64,000 nucleotides of DNA, from positions 4,229,001 through 4,293,000 of the forward strand of contig CP102593.1 of NCBI GenBank assembly GCA_025666215.1. Direction: 5' to 3'. Both the position numbers and the translations under genes were made by a program. The notes beneath the pieces were generated by a model. The model saw only the letters and a list, made by a program, of their open reading frames with translations, was not told the DNA's origin and did no database searches. Shown piece by piece: positions 1-8,102 of the stretch; the first letter of the stretch is position 1, and each line of letters begins with the position of its first letter. Source of the stretch: Xanthomonas campestris pv. phormiicola. Its GTDB lineage: Bacteria; Pseudomonadota; Gammaproteobacteria; Xanthomonadales; Xanthomonadaceae.

Positions 1-130
1 TCTGCTGGACCCAGGTGGTTCCTGCCTTCGCGTAGCTGGCGATGACGATGTCGTCGGCACGGAAAGCGAACTCGTTCCACACAGTGGAATCGAAGAAGCG
101 GTTGGGATATTCCCGTTGTTTGGAAGGCAT
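1..130 (-). CDS. Sulfotransferase, N-terminal part (cut by window edge)
   Basis: Only the first 43 codons are visible; the rest lies left of the window. The start MPSKQREY followed by RADDIVIASYAKAGTTW is the usual N-terminus of cytosolic-type bacterial sulfotransferases. The segment AKAGTTW is the 5'-phosphosulfate-binding loop for the donor PAPS. The family moves sulfate from PAPS to a hydroxyl or amine; the acceptor cannot be read here. The ATG at 130 is chosen because homologues begin just before the aromatic/charged stretch. No good Shine-Dalgarno precedes it, and an in-frame ATG lies 28 codons upstream. It is on the same strand as the sulfotransferase gene at 654-1340 and the small ORF at 395-487. 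Confidence 0.8.
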   Translation of the reverse strand, partial: MPSKQREYPNRFFDSTVWNEFAFRADDIVIASYAKAGTTWVQQ

Positions 131-394
131 GCCCACGTCGCTGTCCTGTCGGCCCTGCTCGGACCGGTGGCGCCTGGCACGCAGAACGCATCCGCTCTCG
201 CCGGCGTGCATCCAAGCGCACGTCGGCAGGTCCGATGCAAAACGCATGCGAATCGAAGAAAGCATCGCTGCATTCGAGATCTCGGCAGGCTACGGAGTCC
301 TGTGTACCGGCATATCGCTCGCCGCAGCAAGCGACGCGCCAGCTGCACGACGTGCTCCGATCAGCCTGCCAAGATCAGCCTTCGAAAACCCCAG

Positions 395-487
395 TCACTG
401 CGTGTAGATATACGCGACCTTGCGTGGACCGAACACCGTCAACAGTTTCGAAAACGCGCGGGACAGCATAGCTTTGGCGATTTTCAT
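395..487 (-). CDS. Possible 30-residue basic peptide between two sulfotransferase genes
   Basis: A short reading frame with a good ribosome binding site (AGGTGA, five bases before ATG). The peptide begins MKIAKAML and ends KVAYIYTQ. It is basic: lysine/arginine-rich with no acidic residue. It has an amphipathic-looking first half and two tyrosines near the C-terminus. It lies in the same orientation between a complete and a partial sulfotransferase gene, so tyrosine sulfation is an obvious idea, but nothing in the sequence proves it. The sulfated peptide RaxX is a known Xanthomonas precedent; I see no resemblance to it. It could also be a non-functional leader ORF. Upstream AT-rich DNA (about 555-590) offers weak promoter-like hexamers. 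Confidence 0.35.
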   Translation of the reverse strand: MKIAKAMLSRAFSKLLTVFGPRKVAYIYTQ

Positions 488-517
488 CACACTCACCTAT
501 TCAGGAGTTTTTGGAAT

Positions 518-532
518 GGCGGAATATCCGCC
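518..532. other. Short perfect hairpin in sulfotransferase intergenic region
   Basis: GGCGGA and TCCGCC form a perfect six-base stem with a three-base ATA loop, about 30 bases upstream of the small ORF at 395-487. It lies between the downstream end of the 654-1340 gene and the small ORF. It could be a terminator or a 5'-leader structure. A T-rich run follows on the plus strand only in part (CTCTTTC). Confidence 0.35.
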
Positions 533-653
533 TCTTTCAACCTAGCAATATTCTTATGGCCAATCAACGTTACCGGCAATATTTTCTTTCTGCGTATGCG
601 ATATCACGCACTCAATCGCACTGCGAGCGCTACTGGCCGCACACAACCCCCAT

Positions 654-1340
654 TCATCCGAACAGGTCCTTGCGCAGGTAGTCGAGATAATCGCGCACAT
701 GCTGCTCGCGCGACGCGATGTCGTTGGGCAGGTGCAGGCCGCGCGCGAACCAGCGCAACCGCGGCCGCGCATGCAGGTGCGGATACGCCTGTGCAGGCAC
801 CGGCACGCTCAGGAAGGCGCACAGCGGCGCCCAGCCCTGCGACGGCGAGAACACCAGCAACCGATCCGCCGGCACGCTGTCGATGACCGCCTGGTTCCAG
901 CGCTTGAAATAATCGACCATAAAGGCCCGGTCGTCGCTGCGGCCGGCGAACTGCTGCTTCAGAAACGTACTGAATATTTCCCCTTCCGGGCCGAGAAAGG
1001 TGCTCTTCCTGCCAGGCGCAAGGATGGTCTGCGTCACTGATTCGAACCAACTGTCGGGATCGCGGACGGTCAGCACAACCTTCGCCTGCGGATACACCTC
1101 GATCAGTTGCCGCCAGTAATAGCAACCGGGATGATCGGTACTGGACCGGTAGCCTGCGAAGATCGACGGCCAGTCCGCAGCTCCACGCTCGGCCGCGTTC
1201 CACAGCGGCAGCGCCGTGCGCATGTTCGCCGCGACCTCCGTCGCGTGGTGGCAGGGCCCGAATCCCAGATGTTCCAACGCGAACTTCAGCGACAGCGTTC
1301 CCGTCCTGCCCAGACCGGCCCCGATCACCTGAAGAGACAT
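654..1340 (-). CDS. Sulfotransferase family protein
   Basis: A 228-residue protein. Its N-terminus MSLQVIGAGLGRTGTLSL contains the GRTGTLSL loop typical of the Sulfotransfer_4 group, used for PAPS. Around residue 90 it has the VRDPDSWFESV segment that corresponds to the 3'-phosphate-binding motif. The start at 1340 is chosen over an in-frame ATG 23 codons upstream because GGAGA lies about eight bases before it and the family begins here. It probably sulfates a small molecule or peptide in the cytosol; the acceptor is unknown. Its type differs from the truncated sulfotransferase at the window edge, which suggests two sequential or alternative modifications. Confidence 0.85.
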   Translation of the reverse strand: MSLQVIGAGLGRTGTLSLKFALEHLGFGPCHHATEVAANMRTALPLWNAAERGAADWPSIFAGYRSSTDHPGCYYWRQLIEVYPQAKVVLTVRDPDSWFESVTQTILAPGRKSTFLGPEGEIFSTFLKQQFAGRSDDRAFMVDYFKRWNQAVIDSVPADRLLVFSPSQGWAPLCAFLSVPVPAQAYPHLHARPRLRWFARGLHLPNDIASREQHVRDYLDYLRKDLFG

Positions 1341-1498
1341 CGCCGTTTCTCCGATCCGATGTTGCCAGGCCCGGAACCTAGCACGCCCCGGCGGCGTGCG
1401 TCCTTGCATTGGCGAGCAGGATGCGCAATCCGGCGGCCAGGTGGCGCACGCGATTCATGCCGCAGCCATGCGCACTCAGCCGGGCCGCCGCGCGACGC

Positions 1499-2056
1499 TC
1501 ATCCGCGCCAGTTCGCGTTGCCTTCCCAGAACGCCACGCTGCGCCGATACGCCTCGCGGTCCATTGCCACGCCAGAGCCGCCCTCTTCCAAGCCCAGCGC
1601 GTTGCGCAGCATGGTGATCGGCGCCATCGGGATCTCCTGCGGCTCGGCGGTGTAGAGGCAGCCGACCACGCCCCACTCGGCCTCGATCGGCTCGCCTTCG
1701 CGCGCCAGTTGTTCGCGGCTGTAGAGGATCGGCAACAGGTACGCAGCCACCGGCGGCTCGACGCCTTCGAACCAGCGCACCAGCACCGGCAATTCCTCCC
1801 TGCTGCGCGCTTCGTAGCCGGAACGCAGCAGGTGGCGATTGGCCTCGGTGATCGGCACGGTCAGGCAGCGGGTGGAGGTCCAGTTGGGATGCACGTGCAG
1901 CTTGCAAAACGGCGCGTAGCCGTCCAGCACCCGGAGCGGCGCGGCATCGTTGAGTTGGCGCTCGAACTGTTCCGGAGTGCAGTCCTGGATCGCGTTGCGG
2001 CGAGCGTCGCGCGGGAACAGGCGGGTGCGGGCGAAGCGGGTGAGGACGATGGACAT
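1499..2056 (-). CDS. DUF3228 family protein
   Basis: A 185-residue protein starting MSIVLTRFARTRLFP. It matches my memory of the DUF3228 family, whose function is not known. It looks soluble, with no signal peptide or membrane segment, and has conserved-looking stretches APFCKLHVHPNW and GVVGCLYTAEPQEIP. The start at 2056 is chosen because it begins the conserved part; the open frame extends 53 codons further without family-like sequence. It is followed upstream by the M14 peptidase on the same strand, but the 171-base gap argues against tight coupling. Confidence 0.75.
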   Translation of the reverse strand: MSIVLTRFARTRLFPRDARRNAIQDCTPEQFERQLNDAAPLRVLDGYAPFCKLHVHPNWTSTRCLTVPITEANRHLLRSGYEARSREELPVLVRWFEGVEPPVAAYLLPILYSREQLAREGEPIEAEWGVVGCLYTAEPQEIPMAPITMLRNALGLEEGGSGVAMDREAYRRSVAFWEGNANWRG

Positions 2057-2227
2057 GGCGGGGACGGGCACGAGGAGCGGGCAAGCGTAGCGCGCTCGCT
2101 GGACGATGGACACCATGAGCGCTGCACACCCGGATCGCGGCCGCCATGGCATTGATCCGACCAGCGCGCCGCGATGCCGCCATCGCGCAGACAGGCGGCA
2201 TGTCCCGCTTTTCACGTCCGGCGTCTG

Positions 2228-3148
2228 CTAGGCATGCGCCAACGCGTAATCGATCGCCGCACGAATCGCCGCCACCTGCGCGGCATTGCACTGCTCGGGC
2301 GTGGCGGTGGAGCTGTCGGGGTAGACCTCGGTCGTCGTGGTGTAGCGCGCATCGCTGATGCCCGCGCACAGACCCAGCTGCTTCACCGGGTAGTGGATGA
2401 CGCCATGCGCCACCACCGGCGAGCCGATGATCCTGCCGTCGGCATCGGCCGGCGCGATGTGGGTGACCTGTGCGACGGCCGCCACCACCGCCTGCTGGAA
2501 CGCCGGCTGCGGGTTTTCGCTGTCGCCGACCAGGTAGAAACCATCGGGAATGCCATCGGGCACATAGGCGACGCCGTCGCGCGCCGCCAGCGCCGGACGG
2601 AACTCGGATTCGTCGCTGTCGGTGGTCTCGTGCAGGTCGATGTGCATCGCGATCTGTCCGCGCAACGGCGCGACCAGCCGCAGCAGCGCCGCCGACTCCT
2701 GGGCCGGACTGTCGGCGCGGAACGAACGGTTCGGGTCGATGGCGTCCGCGTTCCAGCGATGGATCCGCTCGTAGGCCCATGGACTCACGCACGGCGCCAC
2801 CAGCACATTGGCGCGCCCGGCGTACGCGCCCGCGTGGCGTTGGGCGAACTGCAACGCGCCGTGCACGCCGCTGGTCTCGTAGCCATGCACGCCGCCGGTC
2901 ACCAGCATGCACGGCAATGCGTCGTCCCACGCGCGGCTGCGCAACGCCAGCAGCGGGTATTGCTCCCCGGCGTAATCCAGCATGCCGTACTCGACGATCT
3001 GCAACTGTCCCCGCAAGCGTTCGATCGCCGCCAGCACCTCCTCCTGGTAGCTGCGCTGCCGACGCTGCCGCGCCAGCCACGCCGCCTTTTCCGCAGGCCC
3101 CCACGGCGTGCCGGGCGTACCGATCGGGTAGAAGGTATCGAGTGTCAT
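2228..3148 (-). CDS. M14 family zinc carboxypeptidase-like protein
   Basis: A 306-residue M14-type metallopeptidase. The zinc ligands are visible as H88 and E91 in GGVHGYETSG and H173 in HIDLHETTDSDESEF. N140-R141 in DPNRSF is the substrate-carboxylate site, and E274 in TTTTEVYPDSS is at the expected place of the catalytic glutamate. No signal peptide is apparent, so a cytosolic role is likely, for example trimming peptides or an amidated small molecule. The substrate cannot be inferred. Length fits the shorter M14 members. Confidence 0.88.
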   Translation of the reverse strand: MTLDTFYPIGTPGTPWGPAEKAAWLARQRRQRSYQEEVLAAIERLRGQLQIVEYGMLDYAGEQYPLLALRSRAWDDALPCMLVTGGVHGYETSGVHGALQFAQRHAGAYAGRANVLVAPCVSPWAYERIHRWNADAIDPNRSFRADSPAQESAALLRLVAPLRGQIAMHIDLHETTDSDESEFRPALAARDGVAYVPDGIPDGFYLVGDSENPQPAFQQAVVAAVAQVTHIAPADADGRIIGSPVVAHGVIHYPVKQLGLCAGISDARYTTTTEVYPDSSTATPEQCNAAQVAAIRAAIDYALAHA

Positions 3149-3562
3149 CTTGCGGGTCCGCGCGTGCCGGTGAGGCGCATGACTTTAGCACCGGGCAACG
3201 CAGCCATCGCGACGATGCAAGCGCGGCCGCATGCGCATGCCTGCATCGCATGTTCCGCATGCCGCTTCAACAACGGCACGTCCCCGCCTCCATCCGCAGG
3301 CGACCGCGGCGCCGCGGCCCCCCATCGGCGCCGCGACACGCGCACCGGCGTGCATCGGCCGCCGTGCGGCGTCGGTCCCGCAATGCGCTCGCGCCCCGCA
3401 CAGCGCCGGCAGAACCGGATACCGGTCCCGCTTTGCATCGGCCAATGCAATGAATACGTATGTAGCGCGCGCATGCTGCGCCGCGATGCGCGCTTAGCAT
3501 CCACGCAGCGCCGCACGCCGTGTGCTGCGTTCATGGCGCCCCGACCGAAGGAGATCTGTGTG
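3149..3562. other. Divergent intergenic region, peptidase / amylase
   Basis: About 414 bases of GC-rich DNA between the divergent M14 peptidase and amylase genes. It must hold both promoters. I see no convincing coding frame of its own, and only the amylase Shine-Dalgarno (AAGGAGA, 3548-3554) is clear. Confidence 0.5.
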
Positions 3563-4990
3563 ATGCGCGAACGCCCCGCCGCTGCAACCGCTCCATTGCG
3601 CCCGCACCGCTGGCGCCTGTTCCTCGTCGGCCTGCTGCTGACCCTGGTCACGGCCAGCGCCCAGGCCGAGGTCATCCTGCACGCCTTCAACTGGCCCTAC
3701 GCCACCGTGGAGGCGCGGGCGGCGCAGATCGCCGCGGCCGGCTATCGCAAGGTGATGGTGGCGCCGGCCTATCGCTCGCAGGGCAGCGCCTGGTGGGCGC
3801 GCTATCAACCGCAGGACATGCGCGTGATCGACAACCCGCTCGGCGACACCGAGGATTTCGCCCAGATGGTGCAGGCGCTGGCCGATGTCGGCGTGGAAAC
3901 CTATGCCGACGTGGTGCTCAACCACATGGCCAACGAGGCGGCGACGCGCCCGGATCTCGACTACCCCGGCAGCGCGGTGCTGTCGCAGTACGCCGCCGAC
4001 CCGTCGCGCTACGCGTCGCTGCGGCTGTTCGGCGACCTGTCGGTGAATGTCCTCGGCGCCGGCGATTTCGGTCCGGCGCAATGCATCACCGACTACAACG
4101 ACGCCGACCAGGTCCGCACCTACCGCATCTGCGGCGGCGGCGGCGATCCCGGCCTGCCCGACCTGGTCGGCAACGACTGGGTGGTGCAGCAGCAACGCAG
4201 CTATCTGCAGTCGCTGAAGGCGCTGGGCGTGACCGGCTTCCGCATCGACGCGGCCAAGCACATGACCTTCGATCATCTCAATCGCGTGCTCGACGCCGGC
4301 ATCCGTTCCGGGGTGCACGTGTTCGGCGAGGTCATCACCGGCGGCGGCGCCGGCAACGCCGACTACGACCAGTTCCTGGCGCCCTACCTGCAGGCCACGC
4401 CGCATGCGGCCTACGATTTCCCGCTGTTCAACTCGATCCGCAACGCCTTCGCCTACGGCGGCAGCATGGACCTGCTGGTCGATCCTGGCGCCTACGGCCA
4501 GGCGCTGCCCGGCAATCGCGCGGTGACCTTCGCCGTCACCCACGACATTCCCAACAACGCCGGCTTCCGCTACGCGATCCTCGACCCGGTCGACGAGACC
4601 CTGGCCTATGCGTATCTGCTCGGCCGCGACGGCGGCGTGCCGATGGTGTACTCGGACAACAACGAGAGCGGCGACAACCGTTGGGTGGACGCCTACCAGC
4701 GCGACGACCTCCAGCGCATGATCGGCTTCCACAACGCCGCGCAGGGCAGCGACATGCAGGTGCTGTCGCACGACGCCTGCCACCTGCTGTTCCGCCGCGG
4801 CGACCTGGGCATCGTCGGCATCAACAAGTGCGGCACCGCGGTCAGCGCCACGGTGGCGATGAGCGGCAGCGTGCTGCGCTGGAACGTGGACTACAGCGAC
4901 GCGCTCGGCTCGGGCAGCGTGGTGCGCATCTCCAGCAGCAGCTACACCTTCAGCCTGCCGCCGCGGCAGGCGCGGATGTGGAAGCGCTGA
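3563..4990 (+). CDS. Secreted alpha-amylase, GH13 family
   Basis: A 475-residue glycoside hydrolase cleaving alpha-1,4-glucan. An N-terminal export signal (basic residues, then LFLVGLLLTLVTASAQA) ends near residue 35. The four GH13 regions follow: DVVLNH (about 116-121), GFRIDAAKH with nucleophile D229, VFGEV with acid/base E256, and VTHD with H327/D328. It ends with a small beta-type domain after about 400. The ATG at 3563 has AAGGAGA ten bases upstream. The frame is open for 463 codons before it, but that part is antisense to the M14 gene and codes for nothing recognisable. It likely degrades plant or environmental starch. Cysteines (C174, C190) may form a disulfide. Confidence 0.93.
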   Translation: MRERPAAATAPLRPHRWRLFLVGLLLTLVTASAQAEVILHAFNWPYATVEARAAQIAAAGYRKVMVAPAYRSQGSAWWARYQPQDMRVIDNPLGDTEDFAQMVQALADVGVETYADVVLNHMANEAATRPDLDYPGSAVLSQYAADPSRYASLRLFGDLSVNVLGAGDFGPAQCITDYNDADQVRTYRICGGGGDPGLPDLVGNDWVVQQQRSYLQSLKALGVTGFRIDAAKHMTFDHLNRVLDAGIRSGVHVFGEVITGGGAGNADYDQFLAPYLQATPHAAYDFPLFNSIRNAFAYGGSMDLLVDPGAYGQALPGNRAVTFAVTHDIPNNAGFRYAILDPVDETLAYAYLLGRDGGVPMVYSDNNESGDNRWVDAYQRDDLQRMIGFHNAAQGSDMQVLSHDACHLLFRRGDLGIVGINKCGTAVSATVAMSGSVLRWNVDYSDALGSGSVVRISSSSYTFSLPPRQARMWKR

Positions 4991-5005
4991 TCCTGCGCGA
5001 ACGGA

Positions 5006-5035
5006 CCGCAACGGACCCCATGGCGTCCGTTGCGG
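5006..5035 (+). terminator. Hairpin after the amylase gene
   Basis: A perfect 11-base inverted repeat (CCGCAACGGAC / GTCCGTTGCGG) with an eight-base loop begins 16 bases after the amylase stop. No U-run follows, so it may be a weak or Rho-assisted terminator. Confidence 0.6.
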
Positions 5036-5101
5036 CCTGGCCTTCGCGGACAGCGCCCACGCGGCGGCCGCGCGGGCAGCCGGGCAGGACGCCCATCAAG
5101 G

Positions 5102-5132
5102 TTTCGCATCCATCCGGATGAAGAGATATACT
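5102..5132 (+). promoter_or_regulatory. Possible sigma70 promoter of metF
   Basis: TATACT at 5127-5132 is a near-consensus -10 box about 28 bases before the metF start. TTTCGC/TTCGCA at 5102-5108 is a poor -35 at 18-19 bases spacing. Confidence 0.4.
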
Positions 5133-5159
5133 CCACGCATCACCTGACGCGCCGCGCCC

Positions 5160-5984
5160 ATGACCGCCATCAGCTTCGAGTTCTACCCGCCCAAGACCGA
5201 CGAGCAGCGGGCGCAGCTGGACCGCACCGCCGCACGCCTGAAGGCCTACGCGCCGGAGTACGTGTCGTGCACCTTCGGCGCCGGCGGCTCGACCCTGAGC
5301 TACACCTCCGAGACGGTGCGCCATCTGAAGCAGCACCACGGCTTCGAGGCGGCGCCGCACCTGTCCTGCGTCGGCGGCAGCCGCGAGGAGATCCGCGAGC
5401 TGCTCAAGCTGTACCGCGCGATCGGCTGCCGGCGCCTGGTCGCGCTGCGCGGCGACCTGCCCTCGGGCATGGGCCACCCCGGCGACCTGCGCTACGCCGC
5501 CGACCTGATCGCCTTCATCCGCGCCGAGCACGGCGACGCCTTCCACCTGGAGGTCGGCGCCTATCCGGAAACGCATCCGCAGGCCAGCGACGCGCTGAGC
5601 GACCTGCGCCATTTCAAGGCCAAGGTCGATGCCGGCGCCGATGGCGCGATCACCCAGTACTTCTACAACGCCGACGCGTATTTCCATTTCGTCGATGCGG
5701 TGCGCAAGCTCGGCGTGCAGATCCCGATCGTGCCGGGGATCATGCCGATCTCCAATTTCAGCCAGCTGCGGCGTTTCTCCGAGCAATGCGGTGCGGAGAT
5801 CCCGCGCTGGATCGGCAAGCGCATGCAGGCCTACGGCGACGATGCCGACGCCATCCGCGAGTTCGGCGCCGACCTGGTCGCGTCACTGTGCGAACGCCTG
5901 CTCGCCGGCGGCGCGCCGTCGCTGCACTTCTACACGCTCAACCTGGCCAAGCCCACCGTCGGCGTTCTGTCGCGCTTGAAGTGA
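5160..5984 (+). CDS. metF: 5,10-methylenetetrahydrofolate reductase
   Basis: A 274-residue TIM-barrel flavoprotein reducing 5,10-methylene-THF to 5-methyl-THF, the methyl donor for methionine synthesis. The N-terminus ISFEFYPPKTDEQ holds the family glutamate. The segments TFGAGGST, LRGDLPSGMG and ITQYFYNADAYFHFVD are typical MetF motifs for FAD and folate binding. Length matches the bacterial family (about 275-295). It stands alone between two hairpins, so it is probably monocistronic. I looked for an S-adenosylhomocysteine or SAM riboswitch upstream and saw none. Confidence 0.96.
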   Translation: MTAISFEFYPPKTDEQRAQLDRTAARLKAYAPEYVSCTFGAGGSTLSYTSETVRHLKQHHGFEAAPHLSCVGGSREEIRELLKLYRAIGCRRLVALRGDLPSGMGHPGDLRYAADLIAFIRAEHGDAFHLEVGAYPETHPQASDALSDLRHFKAKVDAGADGAITQYFYNADAYFHFVDAVRKLGVQIPIVPGIMPISNFSQLRRFSEQCGAEIPRWIGKRMQAYGDDADAIREFGADLVASLCERLLAGGAPSLHFYTLNLAKPTVGVLSRLK

Positions 5985-6034
5985 GCGACGTCGGCGGCCA
6001 GCGTGCGCACCTGCAGTCGCGACGTCGGCGGCCA
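5985..6034. repeat. 16-base direct repeat after metF
   Basis: GCGACGTCGGCGGCCA occurs at 5985-6000 and again at 6019-6034, directly after the metF stop codon. It looks like a local duplication with no evident function. Confidence 0.6.
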
Positions 6035-6051
6035 TCGGCGAGGCGGCAGGC

Positions 6052-6077
6052 GTCCCGACGCCGGACAGCGTCGGGAC
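6052..6077 (+). terminator. Strong hairpin downstream of metF
   Basis: A perfect ten-base stem (GTCCCGACGC / GCGTCGGGAC) with a six-base loop. No U-tract follows. It lies between the convergent metF and 6210-6812 genes and could serve either strand. Confidence 0.5.
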
Positions 6078-6209
6078 CGATGGCCCGAGGCCACCCGGCA
6101 CTTGCCTGATGACCGGAGCGCGGCCGACTGCCGGCGCGCCCTGGCTTCAGTCGAACCGCGACTGCCATTTGTTCAAGAGGCAGGATCGCACCGAACCTGC
6201 GATCGCGCT

Positions 6210-6812
6210 TCATCCGTCGAACTTGACCAGGTCCCTGAAGATCAGTTGACCCCAGCTGTTTCCGCGCGCGTGCACCAGCAGCCCGCCTTCCGACAGCCCG
6301 CCAAGCTTGATCGGCGAGAAACCGAGATTTTCCGCAAGCGCACCGATTTCCGTGGCCGCGTCGTCGTCGTCGCTTGCCAGGAACACGACTCTCCTGCCGC
6401 CATGCGCGGCCGGGCCTTGAGCGAGCACCGCGGCGACCAGATGATTGAAGCCCTTGACCAGCCTTGCGCCAGGGAAAGCCTGCGCGACCACCCTGGACGA
6501 AGGCTGTCCTCCCAGCTGCTCAGGAGGCACGCCGTAGGCATTGGTCACATCGACGATGGTTTTCCCCTGCCAAGTGGGCAGCGCCTTGGCGACATCCGGG
6601 TGCGACTCGAAACGCACCGCCAAAAAGACGATATCCGCCTGGATGGCGTCCGCCAGCGTCCTGGGAACGATCGTCGGTCCGATCGCGGCCGCGGCGGATG
6701 CGAAGCTTGCCGGGTCGCGCGTGGTCGCAACGCACACTTCGATGCCGCTGCGGGCAAACGCCCTGGCCAGGGCCTGGCCGATACTGCCGAAGCCGATGAT
6801 GGCGTAGCTCAT
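6210..6812 (-). CDS. NADPH-dependent F420 reductase-like oxidoreductase
   Basis: A 200-residue Rossmann protein with MSYAIIGFGSIGQALA at the N-terminus (dinucleotide site GFGSIG). A basic loop ATTRDP probably reads the NADP phosphate, and DVTNAYG and VKGFNHL are typical of the F420:NADP reductase-like family. In this group the true substrate is usually unknown, and many members are found where F420 is absent. AAGGA precedes the ATG by about six bases. It is 73 bases downstream of the SDR on the same strand and probably co-transcribed with it, pointing to a shared redox or electrophile-stress task. Confidence 0.85.
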   Translation of the reverse strand: MSYAIIGFGSIGQALARAFARSGIEVCVATTRDPASFASAAAAIGPTIVPRTLADAIQADIVFLAVRFESHPDVAKALPTWQGKTIVDVTNAYGVPPEQLGGQPSSRVVAQAFPGARLVKGFNHLVAAVLAQGPAAHGGRRVVFLASDDDDAATEIGALAENLGFSPIKLGGLSEGGLLVHARGNSWGQLIFRDLVKFDG

Positions 6813-6885
6813 GGATTTTCCTTTTGGTTTGCCGCGCCCTGCAAACTCCGGCCAGCGCACGGAGCGACCGGCCGGGCGCAGCGGG

Positions 6886-7620
6886 TCAGAGTTGCGCCAG
6901 GCCGCCGTCGACGGCGACCTCGCTGGCGGTCATGAAGCTGCTGTCCGACGATGCGAGAAAGGCCGCCACCGCCCCGATCTCGGCCGGGTCGGCCATGCGC
7001 TGGAGCGGCGTCATCGCGCCATAGGCCTTCTGGCCTTCCTCACCCAGCGCTTCCTTCGCAAGCTCGGTCGCCGTCGCCCCAGGCGACAGCACGTTGACCC
7101 GGATGCCGGTGCCCTTCAGGTCCTCCGCCCAGGTCCGCGCGAGATTGCGCACCGCCGCCTTGCTCGCGCTGTAGGCGCTGAATGCCGGGGCGCCCGTGGT
7201 GCCGGCGCTCGACCCGGTGAGGATGATCGAACCGCCCCGGCTCATCAGCGGCAGCGCCTTCTGCACAGTGAAGATCGTGCCTTTCACATTGGTGTCGAAG
7301 GTTTCGTCGATGTGCTTGGCGGTGATCTGGCCGAGCGGAAGCGGGCTGCCCGCACCGGCATTGGCGAAGACGATGTCGAGGGTTCCGCGCTCGGCCTTCA
7401 CCGCCGCGTAGAGGCCGTCGAGGTCGGCCTCATCCGAGACCGAGCCCCGCACCGCACGGGCATTGGGCCCGAGCTCGACCACGGCGGTGTCGAGCGCTGC
7501 CGTTCGGCGGCCAAAGATGAAGACGAAGGCGCCCTCCTCGATGAAGCGCTTTGCCGCGGCAAGGCCGATGCCGGTCGCGCCACCGGTAATCACAGCGGTC
7601 TTTCCATTCAGTCTGGTCAT
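6886..7620 (-). CDS. Short-chain dehydrogenase/reductase
   Basis: A 244-residue classical SDR. It shows TGGATGIG for cofactor binding (12-19), NAGAG (87-91), catalytic serine in TGSSAG (137-138), Y150 and K154 in YSASK, and the C-terminal VDGGLAQL. The basic pair after strand 2 (FGRRT) favours NADP(H). The ATG at 7620 is preceded by AGGA at a good distance; another ATG three codons upstream is less well placed. It is divergent from the HxlR regulator 77 bases away, which most likely controls it. The substrate is unknown. Confidence 0.9.
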   Translation of the reverse strand: MTRLNGKTAVITGGATGIGLAAAKRFIEEGAFVFIFGRRTAALDTAVVELGPNARAVRGSVSDEADLDGLYAAVKAERGTLDIVFANAGAGSPLPLGQITAKHIDETFDTNVKGTIFTVQKALPLMSRGGSIILTGSSAGTTGAPAFSAYSASKAAVRNLARTWAEDLKGTGIRVNVLSPGATATELAKEALGEEGQKAYGAMTPLQRMADPAEIGAVAAFLASSDSSFMTASEVAVDGGLAQL

Positions 7621-7697
7621 CTCGTGCATCCTGGGTTGGAGTTCTACGAAAGCGGGGAACTGCTTGCTTGAGAACAAGGATGCGGCCCTGATAACCT
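7621..7697. promoter_or_regulatory. Divergent SDR / HxlR control region
   Basis: The 77-base gap plus the first codons of the regulator hold TAACCTAT (near 7692) and TAACCAT (near 7724) as near direct repeats, and a CATACT-like -10 on the minus strand. HxlR proteins often bind between themselves and a divergent redox gene. The exact operator is inferred. Confidence 0.4.
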
Positions 7698-8102
7698 ATG
7701 GACAAGTATGCACCTTTTGGTAACCATAAAATGACGACACCTGCTGAGACCTGCGGTACCGGCGGCTTCTCCTGCGGGCTCGACGCCACGCTCCGCATCA
7801 TCTCGGGCAAGTGGAAACCGCTGATCCTGTTTTTCCTGCACGACGGCCCGAAACGCTACGGCGAGCTCAAGCGCTTGGTCCAGGGCGTCAGCAACAAGGT
7901 GCTGATCCAGTCATTGAAGGACCTGGAGGCCGATCACGTGCTGGTGCGGACCGATTACAAGGAAGTGCCGCCGCGCGTGGACTACGCGCTGACGCCGCTC
8001 GGCCGCAGCCTGGCTGGCGCGATCGTCCCGCTGTGCACCTGGGGAACCGAGCACATGGCGGAGATGGCAAGCATCTTCGCTAAGCGCGACAGCTTGCCCT
8101 AG
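7698..8102 (+). CDS. HxlR family transcriptional regulator
   Basis: A 134-residue winged-helix regulator. It shows the HxlR signature ISGKWKPLILFFLHDGPKRYGELKRLVQGVSNKVL, given here only as the region at about residues 36-72, and a wing around DYKEVPPRVDYALT. Two cysteines (C19, C26) at the N-terminus could sense thiol-reactive compounds, as in other HxlR members. An alternative start at 7731 (MTTPAETC) is also reasonable; neither has a good Shine-Dalgarno. It probably represses or activates the divergent SDR/F420-reductase-like pair. Confidence 0.9.
   Translation: MDKYAPFGNHKMTTPAETCGTGGFSCGLDATLRIISGKWKPLILFFLHDGPKRYGELKRLVQGVSNKVLIQSLKDLEADHVLVRTDYKEVPPRVDYALTPLGRSLAGAIVPLCTWGTEHMAEMASIFAKRDSLP

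Noticed and set aside
395..487. Identification of the small ORF as RaxX
   Set aside because: The sequence lacks the RaxX core and any export-type double-glycine leader; only the sulfotransferase context is similar.
2174..3562. 463-codon N-terminal extension of the amylase frame
   Set aside because: It runs antisense through the M14 peptidase gene. A signal peptide and a strong ribosome site mark the true start at 3563.
4991..5159. SAH or SAM riboswitch upstream of metF
   Set aside because: No conserved riboswitch block is visible; only a terminator-like hairpin and a -10 box are present.
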